From NCBI RefSeq assembly GCF_001592755.1, contig NZ_LUKF01000017.1, positions 1-64,000 of the forward strand: a DNA stretch of 64,000 nt, in the 5' to 3' direction. The position numbers and the translations under genes were made by a program. This document shows, piece by piece, positions 1-8,336 of the stretch (its first letter is position 1; every line of letters begins with the position of its first letter). The notes under the pieces were generated by a model, which was not told the origin of the DNA, searched no databases, and worked only from the letters and a program-made list of their open reading frames with translations. This DNA is from Bdellovibrio bacteriovorus (GTDB taxonomy: Bacteria > Bdellovibrionota > Bdellovibrionia > Bdellovibrionales > Bdellovibrionaceae).

Positions 1-777
1 GGAACACATCTTAATTCTCCAGATTATATGAATATCGAAAAACAATTTTATAAGATAATCAAAGATCATTTAGGTTCACCTCGATTATTAGTTGACGCTG
101 TCAGTGGTAAGATTCTGCAAATTATGGAATATACCGCATGGGGTAAAATTACAAAGGATACAAACCCTGGTATTCATCCGTTTGGCTTTGCGGGTGGCTT
201 AAGAATTGGAGACGAAGCGACTTTGAAGTTTGGGAGTCGCGAATACGATCCTGAAACTGCAAGATGGATGTCTAGGGATCCAGTTAGCTTTTGGGGAAGC
301 CCGGATAATTTATACATCTACGCAGGTAACGATCCGATCAACCTCGTGGATCCGTTGGGTTTAACTGAAGATCAGATGATCGCCGCTGAAAACTGGTTGC
401 GAGAAAATATGCCTGAGCTATTTAATAAAACCAATCCGAAGATTGAGTATGGCCCCGCTTACAACGAAATGGGTTGGGACGTGTACGGTCAAGCCCCAAG
501 TAAAAATAGGGTTATAATTAATGGTGATTTTATCGACAAAAAGTTTGATAGCGATAAGCGGATGAGTGAGTACGTCATTACGATCGCTCATGAAGTATTG
601 CATACCCACGATTGGTTGCGATGTGAGGGGTGGAGTGCTGAGTTAGCTGACAAACTTATGAAGAAGATTACAACAGAGGCTAGGGAGAATGAAATCGAAG
701 ATTTCGCAAAGCGAGTTGGAAAGGGATATATGCGTAGCCTTAAATACCAGCGAGCTGGGGCATTGCCATTTAATTAG
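1..777 (+). CDS. RHS-repeat core C-terminus with HExxH metallopeptidase-like tip (5' truncated)
   Basis: The reading frame is open from base 1, so the gene begins before the window; 258 codons are visible. Residues ~24-123 are the RHS-associated core: DHLGSPR, a YTAWG segment, FGFAGG, REYDPETARWMSRDP and the boundary signature NDPINLVDPLGL. In RHS/YD-repeat proteins this boundary separates the conserved shell from a variable, usually toxic, C-terminal tip. Here the tip is ~135 residues and contains HEVLHTHDW (H197, E198, H201 counted from base 1) followed by an acidic patch (CEGWSAE), which fits a zinc metallopeptidase. That activity is inferred from the motif only. The stop lies 14 nt before the next gene, suggesting one operon. 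No small immunity-like gene follows; the next three genes are large and exported. Base composition is AT-rich, unlike most of the window. Confidence 0.85.
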   Translation, partial: GTHLNSPDYMNIEKQFYKIIKDHLGSPRLLVDAVSGKILQIMEYTAWGKITKDTNPGIHPFGFAGGLRIGDEATLKFGSREYDPETARWMSRDPVSFWGSPDNLYIYAGNDPINLVDPLGLTEDQMIAAENWLRENMPELFNKTNPKIEYGPAYNEMGWDVYGQAPSKNRVIINGDFIDKKFDSDKRMSEYVITIAHEVLHTHDWLRCEGWSAELADKLMKKITTEARENEIEDFAKRVGKGYMRSLKYQRAGALPFN

Positions 778-791
778 AATAAAAGGAATTT

Positions 792-3029
792 ATGAAAAAT
801 TTATTTAAAAATCTTATTACTGTATTAGTTATTTTAATATCTTTCAGTGCAAATGCTAAAGATATTAAAGAGCTCCAAAAATTTAGTAGAAAGGTAAAGC
901 TAATTCAATCTGCTCAGAGCAAGATCGGTAAAATTAGCTTTTCTAATTCCAATCCTATACAGGGAGATAGGATAACTGCCTTTATTGAGCTTTCTACATC
1001 ATTTAACGGTAATGCCGAAATAAGTCATATTATCGACGCGGAAATAAATGGAAGAAAATTAAAGTCACATAGGAAGACAGACACTCTTTGGGTAACTGAA
1101 CCGTTTGTATTACATAAAATAGGAAGCCACACTTTAACCTCAAAATTGTTTTTAGAAAACAAAACAGAGGCTAATTTAATTCGTACGAGTATTCTTGCTA
1201 AGAGCAAAGATATAGAAAGAGTCGTTGCGAAATTAGCACGGGAGTCCGATCCGGTAAAACGAGCTGCTTTGGAAACGGAGAGAGATGCCTTAGTAACTGA
1301 AAAGGAAGGCCTCGAAAATCTTTTAGATGCTTCTAAAAGAGCGGTTTCGACTTTCGAGGACATAATTTTAGTATCTGAAAACATAAACTCAATCAACTAT
1401 CCCAAAATCAACTTGATTTCACCAAATGTTGTCTCTCTGGTTGGGGGCGAAGAAATTTCAATAACTGGTGTCAATCTTGAAAAGACAGAGCGACTATGGA
1501 TTGGTGGTGTTGAAATTTCTGATAGTGATTTTTCTATAGTTGGAGGCATGATTGTCACGACCGTTCCCACGCTTCAAAAAGAGGGACCTGTAGAAGTTAA
1601 AATTGCCTCCACTTTTGAAGGGCAATCCGTAATATCTGATTTACCTGGGGGATTGTTTGCGAGTAGCGTTCCTGTTGGTGGACCTCAAAACACAATTTAT
1701 CCTGTTGCTTTTGCTGGCACTCCACAAGTTGGGAAATCAGGTGACACAATCACACTTGATGGAAGCAGGTCTTACAGTGCGGATGGAGCTGCGATTTCAT
1801 ATTCTTGGAGTGTGGTCTCAAAGCCTTTGGGATCTACATCCTTAGACGGAGTTTTCGATGATGCAACTCTCGTACATCCACAGTTTATTGCACATACACC
1901 CGGTAATTATACAGTTGCGCTTGAAGTTTCCAATGGTTCAGCCACAAGTATTCCTTCATTAACATTGGTTACGATTGGTCATAAAGCCGAGGCTTATATC
2001 GCTCCAACTGAAATATTCGGGACTGCGATGAAGGACGGTGTTTATATTGGTTCATTCAAAATCTGTAATAACAAAACCGAAGACGTAAACTTTCAAATAT
2101 TTCTCGATAAAAAAGTAACTTTACTGTCAGGATATTCTAGAGGAACTTTACAAAAACAAAAATGCGGAGACTATCAGTTCTCGGTAAAACTACTTGGAGA
2201 CTCCGCTATTTCTATTGATATTCCTGTTTGGATCGGGGGTATTACTAAAATACTTCACCTCCAGGTTTTGGAAGGTGCGACGTCACCTCTGAAACTTGAA
2301 ACTACATTCTTAGATAACTCATGGAGTTCAGAATCTGATCTTGAGGTCCTCAGTTTGAATGGCCATGTCCCGTTATTTGGCTCATTTGATGAGATATCTC
2401 CGACTCAAATCAAGATTTCCAATACATCTAACGTAGATGTGGAGATCTTTGAGCCGCCAACGTTTACCCATCTAAATGGAAGTTCAGGTGTGTTTTCGTC
2501 AAATTACCCAGTCGAAGGATTGATAGTACCAGCTAATGGCAGCGTACTAATAAGCCTGATGGTTCAACCCGGCGTTTTTGCTAATGACGATTCTGCCAGT
2601 GCAATAATGGAGTGGATAGTTGAAGAGAATTCTACACCGAAAGTAGTCTTTTTAAAGACAAGGAAACTTCCAGTTCCATTGGGATATTTAAAGAATGTAG
2701 ACTTAGGAGAAGTAGAAACAGGTGACCCCGTACAAGAATCCTTAGTTGATATCGAAAGGGATTTTTTCGACGGAGTTTTCAATGGCCTCACGTCAGTGCC
2801 TTCAATAACTGTTTTTGATGATGCCGGTGGCGCTTTAACTGTCGACAATTATTCTTATTTACCACACACCTTGTTGGGAAATATCGGTGGTTACAAACTG
2901 CCCTCAGTACAAGTCGGGGTGAACATGTCTTCACAGAATTTTGGGCTATTCTCCGGAAAAGTTGACGTAAAATTAAAAGGATACGCAACGTCGTTCCGAT
3001 ATAATTATCAACTTGAGGTGGCGCCATAA
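792..3029 (+). CDS. Secreted protein with shared N-terminal module, TIG and PKD domains
   Basis: 745 residues; SD AAGGA sits just before the ATG. Residues 1-22 form a Sec signal peptide (hydrophobic stretch ending SANA). Residues ~45-130 look like an Ig-type strand-rich domain. Residues ~145-185 form a charged helical hairpin containing SDPVKRAALETERD, the module shared with the next two genes. Residues ~205-270 match an IPT/TIG domain (ISITGVNLEKTERLWIGG). Residues ~305-395 match a PKD domain (GDTITLDGSRSY, then YSWSV). The last ~350 residues are strand-rich and unrecognised. Its stop overlaps the next start as TAATG, so the two are probably translationally coupled. The likely location is the periplasm or cell surface; the function is unknown. 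It follows the RHS gene closely, so a role as accessory or partner is possible but unproven. Confidence 0.85.
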   Translation: MKNLFKNLITVLVILISFSANAKDIKELQKFSRKVKLIQSAQSKIGKISFSNSNPIQGDRITAFIELSTSFNGNAEISHIIDAEINGRKLKSHRKTDTLWVTEPFVLHKIGSHTLTSKLFLENKTEANLIRTSILAKSKDIERVVAKLARESDPVKRAALETERDALVTEKEGLENLLDASKRAVSTFEDIILVSENINSINYPKINLISPNVVSLVGGEEISITGVNLEKTERLWIGGVEISDSDFSIVGGMIVTTVPTLQKEGPVEVKIASTFEGQSVISDLPGGLFASSVPVGGPQNTIYPVAFAGTPQVGKSGDTITLDGSRSYSADGAAISYSWSVVSKPLGSTSLDGVFDDATLVHPQFIAHTPGNYTVALEVSNGSATSIPSLTLVTIGHKAEAYIAPTEIFGTAMKDGVYIGSFKICNNKTEDVNFQIFLDKKVTLLSGYSRGTLQKQKCGDYQFSVKLLGDSAISIDIPVWIGGITKILHLQVLEGATSPLKLETTFLDNSWSSESDLEVLSLNGHVPLFGSFDEISPTQIKISNTSNVDVEIFEPPTFTHLNGSSGVFSSNYPVEGLIVPANGSVLISLMVQPGVFANDDSASAIMEWIVEENSTPKVVFLKTRKLPVPLGYLKNVDLGEVETGDPVQESLVDIERDFFDGVFNGLTSVPSITVFDDAGGALTVDNYSYLPHTLLGNIGGYKLPSVQVGVNMSSQNFGLFSGKVDVKLKGYATSFRYNYQLEVAP

Positions 3030-5125
3030 TGAAAAAGGTCATTTACATTCTTTCGCTCATTGTTTCTTCGATAGCTTTTGCAGCTCCCGATTTTATTGAA
3101 ATTCGTTCAATAAAAAGTTCGTATCAAATTGGAGATCGCCCGGTATATCTCATCACTCAAATGTTAAAACCCAACGACGTGAATACCGAGGTCTTTATTG
3201 AAGCAAAACTTCAAGGGGTACCAATAAAGGTCGTGAAAATTTCCGAATCTCAATGGGGTGTCGTTTCATCTTCTTTGGCGAATCTTGGTCCTCTAACTTT
3301 CGAAGCTAAAGTTTATCTACAAAACAAAAATAGTGCACTTTCCAAGAAGATTGCGGTTGAGAAGAATCTGCGGGAAGTTGAAGATCTGTTGCAAGCTAAA
3401 AGAAAAGCTAAAGATCCTCAAAGAATCGCGATACTAGAGAGTGCAATTTCTGAAAAGAATCAGGAAAGTGTGCTACTAGAGGAGCAACTGGCAAAAGGTA
3501 GAACGCTGATTGAAACTCAATCTATGGTAATACCTGTTTCCAGTATGCTAAAGAAAAATACCACTCTTGTGAATCCTGCGGCATTAGTGTTTAATGTTAA
3601 CGAACCGTATGTCGAAGGTAGAAATAAATTTTTGTCAGTGTCCGTGAATCAAAATGGCGTGCCGGAAATTGGTTCTTTTAAAACAGAAGTCGTCGTTAAG
3701 ATCGATGGTGTTGAAAAGGTTAAGGGCAGGAATCAGTCTTATGTTTACCTCGATTTTAGCGCGCTACAGAGAGGCACTTATAGCTTCACGGCAGAACTCT
3801 TTCTTCGTGATAAATTTGTTGCAGATATTCTGGAAGAAGCTATTGGAAGTGCTTCAATTACCAGGCTAAATACTTTGCCTCAGCTGAGGAATGAAGCGAT
3901 TTCAAACGACCTGAAGCTCTATTATGATAAAGAAATAGAAGATGTTACTCTGATCTCTCAGGCGCTTGATTCAGTCTTTGAAGACATAAAGATAAATTTT
4001 TATAGTACATCAAAAAGCATTGCGGTTCTTGCTCCGCCTTTAGTTTTTTCCACTCTTGCCGCAAACACAAACCACAGCTGCGGGATAGTGAGCGGAAAGC
4101 TCTATTGTTGGGGTAAGAATGAACATGGCGAGTTAGGAGTAGGAGATAACCTTCCAAGGTTAATACCGACTGAAGTTAACGGTATGTCGAGCGGCGTAAC
4201 GGAAGTTCAAGTTGGTCTTAATCATACCTGTGCAATAAAATCTAACACGCTCTATTGTTGGGGAGATAATACTTTTGGTCAGCTTGGAAACGGATTAAAC
4301 TCGAGTACTTACCTGCCAGTCCAGGTTTCAGGTCTTCCAACTTTATACGGAAGTATTTCTCTGGGCTCTCACCACTCTTGTGTAATTACTTCTGGTGGCA
4401 CTTACTGTTGGGGAAGAAATTCTCACGGTCAACTAGGTATCGGAAGTTTAACTGATTCTAACATTCCAGTTTTAGTTTTAACTCCAAGTTTAGTTACTTG
4501 GGGAGGGCTTACATCAGGAGATAGCTTTACATGCGCGTTTAGACCAGGTGGAGGGCTTGGCGGGCCTGGATTTGCATACTGTTGGGGATCTAATGAGTAT
4601 GGCCAGTTAGGGTTAAGTGGTGGGGGGACTTATTCAACTCCGGTTAATTCAGATGTTGGGACATATAAAGCTAAAGGCGATACTATATGTATTTATAGTT
4701 TACATTGGTCTTGTAGAGGAAATAACTCTTATGGACAATTTGGTTTAGGCCTTACTAATAGTACACACGTTTTTGTCTATATTCCAGGCCCTTATGAAGG
4801 CTATGGCAATCTTGTCCTAGGGAAAAACTCGATTTGTTATACCAATTATTCTCAAGCGTATTGCGCAGGTAAGGGAGTTGATGGAGGCCTGGGTAATAAC
4901 GGAAATAGTAACTCAAGTGTTTTCGTAGCACAGCCATATTATCCTAACAGCATTTCAAGAATGGAAATTGGCGATGGTTACGGTTTAGCACAAGTCACAG
5001 ACGATTATTTAATGAGTTGGGGTGCGAATCGAGGTGGGAATCTAGGGAACGGTACTTCAGACGTTCATAATCTCACGCCTAAACCTGTTAATGCTCCGTT
5101 AACCCTTCATAGTTTTAAATATTGA
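3029..5125 (+). CDS. Secreted RCC1-type propeller protein with shared N-terminal module
   Basis: 698 residues with a signal peptide (~1-18, ending AFA). The N-terminal ~165 residues repeat the architecture of the preceding gene: an Ig-like domain (SSYQIGDRPVYLI) and a helical hairpin (KDPQRIAILESAISEK, then a Leu/Glu-rich second helix). A second strand-rich domain follows (~190-280). From ~345 to the end there are seven RCC1-type repeats of ~45-50 residues. The best keep the pattern HxC, then YCWGxNxxGxLGxG. Each of the first repeats has two Cys, one in the HxC strand and one before WG, so disulfides inside blades are plausible in an oxidising compartment. Repeats 5-7 are degenerate. Seven repeats fit one closed seven-bladed propeller, usually a protein-binding surface. 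It starts on the stop of the upstream gene (TAATG). Confidence 0.85.
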   Translation: MKKVIYILSLIVSSIAFAAPDFIEIRSIKSSYQIGDRPVYLITQMLKPNDVNTEVFIEAKLQGVPIKVVKISESQWGVVSSSLANLGPLTFEAKVYLQNKNSALSKKIAVEKNLREVEDLLQAKRKAKDPQRIAILESAISEKNQESVLLEEQLAKGRTLIETQSMVIPVSSMLKKNTTLVNPAALVFNVNEPYVEGRNKFLSVSVNQNGVPEIGSFKTEVVVKIDGVEKVKGRNQSYVYLDFSALQRGTYSFTAELFLRDKFVADILEEAIGSASITRLNTLPQLRNEAISNDLKLYYDKEIEDVTLISQALDSVFEDIKINFYSTSKSIAVLAPPLVFSTLAANTNHSCGIVSGKLYCWGKNEHGELGVGDNLPRLIPTEVNGMSSGVTEVQVGLNHTCAIKSNTLYCWGDNTFGQLGNGLNSSTYLPVQVSGLPTLYGSISLGSHHSCVITSGGTYCWGRNSHGQLGIGSLTDSNIPVLVLTPSLVTWGGLTSGDSFTCAFRPGGGLGGPGFAYCWGSNEYGQLGLSGGGTYSTPVNSDVGTYKAKGDTICIYSLHWSCRGNNSYGQFGLGLTNSTHVFVYIPGPYEGYGNLVLGKNSICYTNYSQAYCAGKGVDGGLGNNGNSNSSVFVAQPYYPNSISRMEIGDGYGLAQVTDDYLMSWGANRGGNLGNGTSDVHNLTPKPVNAPLTLHSFKY

Positions 5126-5134
5126 GGTATATCT

Positions 5135-6142
5135 ATGTTGTCACGAATTCTATTTATATTTTTTTTGGCAAGTGGCGCCAAAGCCCAATACGTTAGCTTA
5201 TCAACTGATAAGACCACATATCAACCGGAAGAAAAGATGGTCGTAGTGGCATACCAAAAGTCTGCGCTTCCCTCCGGTCAAGAGCTTACGGTTGAATTGA
5301 GTTCAAATAGCGTCGAGATGCGCGCCATTCGAATAGGTAGCAAGTTGTTTGCGGGTACTGTAAACGCGCCTTCTGTTGCTTCAAACTATATTGTTAAAGC
5401 TTTCGTTTATTCTCAAGATATAGCTTTAGCGAATGCCGTTAGATCTGAAATCGGGGCTATGCTAAATAAGATTCTGCAAGCTCAACTTCTATTGAGGTCT
5501 GAAACTTCACCCGACAAAATTATCCTTCTTGAGGATAGCATCAACGAATTAAGAAGTTTGATTGTAGCAAAAGAATCTGAGCTTAAGCAGAGTAGAACGC
5601 TTTTGGAAGAAGTTAGCCTCAATATCAGTGTGCTCGCGAGTAACGTGAAGCCGAGTGCAACGCCTAAATTTTCCGACCCAATCGACGTATCGTTCGATAA
5701 CGGAACCGGACAATACCAAGTTGGGGATTCTGCCACAATCAGTGCTTTGATTCATCCTGATATAATCAGTCCATCCAATACTTATTCGTATGACCTTTAT
5801 ACGGATCTAGATGGAATTGCCGTACCGAATTCAAAAGATAGCGAGTTTATCTTTAATGTGCCGATTTCTTCGTCCATGTTGACTTTGGGTAACCATCAGC
5901 TTCGTTTAAAGATCGTCGGAATGGCAATGGATAAAGAAGAACTGTTTTCAACTATCATAGGGGATGCTTTGTCGTACAAGACCGAACTCACTCAGATGAT
6001 TGATAATAGTTCAGGAGCATCAAAAGTCTTCTATGAAATGGAGCTAGGTGAACTTCAGCTGATTATCGACGTTATATTTGATATATACAATTCGAACAAA
6101 GTGATTTTGTACGAAGAAAGCGTTTTGATTACTGTTTCCTGA
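5135..6142 (+). CDS. Secreted protein, third paralogue of the shared N-terminal module
   Basis: 335 residues; SD GAGG overlaps the previous stop codon and lies 7 nt before the ATG. It has a signal peptide of ~17 residues (ending GAKA). Residues ~18-110 form an Ig-like domain opening STDKTTYQPEEKMVVVAY. Residues ~110-165 form the helical hairpin with SPDKIILLEDSINELR and KQSRTLLEEV, clearly the same module as in the two preceding genes. The remaining ~165 residues look like another strand-rich domain (YQVGDSATISALIHP). Unlike its two neighbours it carries no extra TIG, PKD or RCC1 unit, so it may be the minimal member of the set. Function unknown. It is the last gene of the apparent RHS-led operon. 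Confidence 0.8.
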   Translation: MLSRILFIFFLASGAKAQYVSLSTDKTTYQPEEKMVVVAYQKSALPSGQELTVELSSNSVEMRAIRIGSKLFAGTVNAPSVASNYIVKAFVYSQDIALANAVRSEIGAMLNKILQAQLLLRSETSPDKIILLEDSINELRSLIVAKESELKQSRTLLEEVSLNISVLASNVKPSATPKFSDPIDVSFDNGTGQYQVGDSATISALIHPDIISPSNTYSYDLYTDLDGIAVPNSKDSEFIFNVPISSSMLTLGNHQLRLKIVGMAMDKEELFSTIIGDALSYKTELTQMIDNSSGASKVFYEMELGELQLIIDVIFDIYNSNKVILYEESVLITVS

Positions 6143-6488
6143 GAGAAGCTTTGTAAGAGAAAACATCCTCGTTTTGAGGTCAATCCGAAGAAAATGCATG
6201 AGGTTCAACCGGTGAATATCGACAATGGAACTTATTCCACCAATGTTAGCAGAAAAACTCAAATTAGCTGCGTTGTCTCCCGGAAGATAATGTTCAGCTG
6301 ACTTTTAGCAGCTAGCTTTTGAACGAATAGTTTTGTCTGCTCTTTACTTTCTGGATTCCATGTACACAAGTGACACTACTGTTTAAGAGACGATAAAAAA
6401 TGATTTAGTTTTGGCAGAGATTTGTAAATAGGTGTCAGCGGCGAGAGATTGCGGTGAAGCTTCAAAAGAAAAATCCAGTAATTACTCT
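6143..6488. other. Gene-free intergenic stretch, 346 nt
   Basis: No convincing gene in either strand. It separates the AT-rich RHS cassette from the convergent tag gene. A short GC hairpin (CCTC, 5-nt loop, GAGG) lies near 6166-6178 without a T-run. The right end holds one arm of the inverted repeat described separately. Confidence 0.5.
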
Positions 6489-6508
6489 TTATGGTTTTTT
6501 GAAGCTTC
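6456..6508. repeat. Inverted repeat at the 3' end of tag
   Basis: GAAGCTTCAAAA at 6456-6467 is matched by its exact reverse complement TTTTGAAGCTTC at 6497-6508, with a ~29-nt spacer. It overlaps the last codons of tag on the minus strand. It may act as an intrinsic terminator or RNA-stabilising stem between convergent genes; the long spacer makes it weak. Confidence 0.4.
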
Positions 6509-7094
6509 GCCTTTTTGTTTCTACCTTAGACCTAATAACACACCCAACTGCATGATCATTGATAAGCCCCATCGCCTGCATGAAGGCATACACTGTTGTT
6601 GGGCCGACAAATTTCCAGCCTTGTTTCTTTAAGGCTTTTGAGAGCGCTACTGAAGCTGCCGACGTTGAAGCGGTTTGAGGTGTTACAAGATCCTTCTTGT
6701 CTGGCTCAAAACTCCAAATATAAGCGGCTAGGGAGCCGTGACTTTGGACGATTTCTTGAGCCATCTTAGCATTGTTGATGACGGCTTCTATTTTTCCTTT
6801 GTGGCGGATAATGCCTTCATCTTTAAGTAATCGAGTGACATCTTTCTGCGTGAATTTTGCGATTTTGTTAAAATCAAAGTTATGAAATGCCTTACGGAAG
6901 TTTTCCCGTTTAGCCAGTATTGTGCGCCAACTAAGACCTGACTGGAAGCCTTCAAGGCACAGCTTTTCGAAGAGGCGATAGTCATCGCGAACGGGGAAGC
7001 CCCATTCTTCATCATGGTATTTCAAAAATTCGGGAGCTGAGGCACTCCATGTACAGCGTTTCTTGCCATCGGTCGAAATTACGGTCTTGCTCAT
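6489..7094 (-). CDS. tag: DNA-3-methyladenine glycosylase I
   Basis: 201 residues, close to the usual ~190. It removes 3-methyladenine from alkylated DNA in base excision repair, in the cytoplasm. Family signatures run along the protein: RCTW near residue 14, YHDEEWG, EGFQSGLSW, then LIRHKGKI-like text (GIIRHKGKIEAVINNA), LSKALKKQGWKFVGPTT, and FMQAMGLINDHAVGC. The Cys and His residues in RCTW, YHDEEWG and NDHAVGC correspond to the structural zinc site of E. coli Tag. The C-terminal tail (ETKRRSFKKP) extends a little past the usual end. It appears monocistronic, with a ~50-nt gap to the YCII gene upstream. Confidence 0.95.
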   Translation of the reverse strand: MSKTVISTDGKKRCTWSASAPEFLKYHDEEWGFPVRDDYRLFEKLCLEGFQSGLSWRTILAKRENFRKAFHNFDFNKIAKFTQKDVTRLLKDEGIIRHKGKIEAVINNAKMAQEIVQSHGSLAAYIWSFEPDKKDLVTPQTASTSAASVALSKALKKQGWKFVGPTTVYAFMQAMGLINDHAVGCVIRSKVETKRRSFKKP

Positions 7095-7143
7095 AGGTTG
7101 CTACTTTAAAAGTTGTGCGTTCAACAAAAGTTGGAGTAAGGCT

Positions 7144-7431
7144 TTATGCTTTCAAAAGATCGGCGAAGCGTTCGTCGAATTTTGAAGGACTGATTTCCAG
7201 AATTTCGGCTTCAACCACTTTTTCACTGACGAAGGGATCTTGATCCACACGCTTTTGAATGAGTTCCAGAGAAGAATTTTTAGCGATAATAGCGCCGCCT
7301 AGTTGAGGCTTTATGCCGCCAGCCAGAATGAAGATGTCATCTTCAAATCCTTGCTTCAGCCACTGCATGTGACCTTCCATAAATGCACCCGCGCGTTCGC
7401 GATTTATAAACTTCAATAAAATGATATACAT
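7144..7431 (-). CDS. YCII-family small protein
   Basis: 95 residues from the ATG at 7431, chosen because GAGG lies 5 nt upstream and the protein then starts MYIILLKF, typical for YCII proteins. A longer frame would overlap the end of the TetR gene. YCII proteins fold like ferredoxin-type dimers and include muconolactone-isomerase-like enzymes, but most have no assigned substrate. Visible features are an early FINRERAGAF segment, HMQWLKQGFEDDIF, and the Gly-rich GGIKPQLGGAII. It lies 17 nt downstream of the TetR regulator and is presumably its co-transcribed target. Confidence 0.8.
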   Translation of the reverse strand: MYIILLKFINRERAGAFMEGHMQWLKQGFEDDIFILAGGIKPQLGGAIIAKNSSLELIQKRVDQDPFVSEKVVEAEILEISPSKFDERFADLLKA

Positions 7432-7448
7432 GTGTTCCTCGTGTGTGT

Positions 7449-8018
7449 TTAAGAAATTTTGGACTGCAGCCATTCTTCCATCTGACGAACTTCATTTTTT
7501 ATAAACTTCTCATCATGGAAAGTATTTGCCAGAGTGGCGATCCCTTGACTGCGTGCAAGGATGTGCATGGCAAGTTCATCGGATTCTTTTTTACAACCGG
7601 CGGCTGCAAACTGCTTGCTTAGCCAGGTTCTGAACAAGCTCATCAGTTTGTTCGCGTGAGCCTTAGAAGCATGATTCATTTTTGCAAGTTCCGTACAAAG
7701 TGTACCGACGGGACATCCGTATAATTTAATTTTCGCTTGGTTCATGATGAGCATGTGAAAGAATTTGCTAATTCTCTCCGCTGGCGTTTGTCCATCGGCT
7801 TCCCACATATTCAACATTTCTTGGGTGCGATGCAGACGCAACTCGATCACAGCTTCAAGGATTTCATCTTTAGTTTTGAAGTGGTGATAAAAATTTCCGC
7901 GAGATATCTTTACCTTGTTAGCGATATCAGCAAAAGAAGTGTGTTCAAAACCTCTTTGATAAAAGAGTACATCCGCGGATTCCACGATGTGCTCGCGGGT
8001 TGTTTTTTCAAAAGGCAT
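7449..8018 (-). CDS. TetR/AcrR-family transcriptional regulator
   Basis: 189 residues. The N-terminal ~50 residues are the TetR helix-turn-helix (TSFADIANKVKISRGNFYHHFKTKDEIL). The C-terminal ligand domain contains GCPVGTLCTELAKMNH, like the YxaF/LmrA-type branch. Two near-identical palindromes precede the gene and one lies inside its likely promoter, so it very probably represses itself and the YCII gene behind it. The inducer is unknown; the small YCII target suggests response to a small organic compound, which is inference only. Confidence 0.92.
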   Translation of the reverse strand: MPFEKTTREHIVESADVLFYQRGFEHTSFADIANKVKISRGNFYHHFKTKDEILEAVIELRLHRTQEMLNMWEADGQTPAERISKFFHMLIMNQAKIKLYGCPVGTLCTELAKMNHASKAHANKLMSLFRTWLSKQFAAAGCKKESDELAMHILARSQGIATLANTFHDEKFIKNEVRQMEEWLQSKIS

Positions 8019-8051
8019 ATTGACCTCAAAGAGGATGAATTAACTTCCTAC

Positions 8052-8106
8052 TAGGACGGGCGTCCTAATTGAACTTAGAAATAGGACGACTGTCCTAAAG
8101 AGTCAA
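8052..8106 (-). promoter_or_regulatory. TetR promoter with twin 16-bp operators
   Basis: TAGGACGGGCGTCCTA (8052-8067) and TAGGACGACTGTCCTA (8082-8097) share half-sites TAGGAC/GTCCTA, with starts 30 bp apart. Reading the minus strand, TTGACT (8106-8101) and TATTTC (8083-8078) are spaced by 17 nt and could be the -35 and -10. One operator then fills the spacer and the other lies just after the transcription start, an arrangement expected for tight autorepression. The palindromes are seen directly; promoter and binding are inferred. Confidence 0.75.
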
Positions 8107-8210
8107 GGGATTGATTTTTAAGGTCAAAAAGATGATTGTGCGTCAGACGAAAAACTCAAAGGGTGATTTGAGTCGCAATAGATGAACGAGCCTTCGGCAA
8201 GAAAGAATAA

Positions 8211-8336
8211 TTATCGATAAAGATAAAACGCCATAAATACCAGCGTCCCGATCGATGGAAGAATAAACGTCAATCCCAGAATAATAAGAGTTTTAATTCG
8301 GATCTGCTTTTCGTTGTCTTCGGTTGTTTTGGTCAA
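8211..8336 (-). CDS. Small membrane protein, 41 residues, TTG start
   Basis: Translation from TTG at 8336 gives a charged N-terminus (TKTTEDNEKQIRIK) followed by one hydrophobic segment (TLIILGLTFILPSIGTLVF) and a short YLYR tail. AAGGAG lies ~7 nt before the TTG, which supports the start. No homologue is recognised. Single-pass, cytoplasmic-N topology is expected from the charges. Confidence 0.6.
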   Translation of the reverse strand: MTKTTEDNEKQIRIKTLIILGLTFILPSIGTLVFMAFYLYR

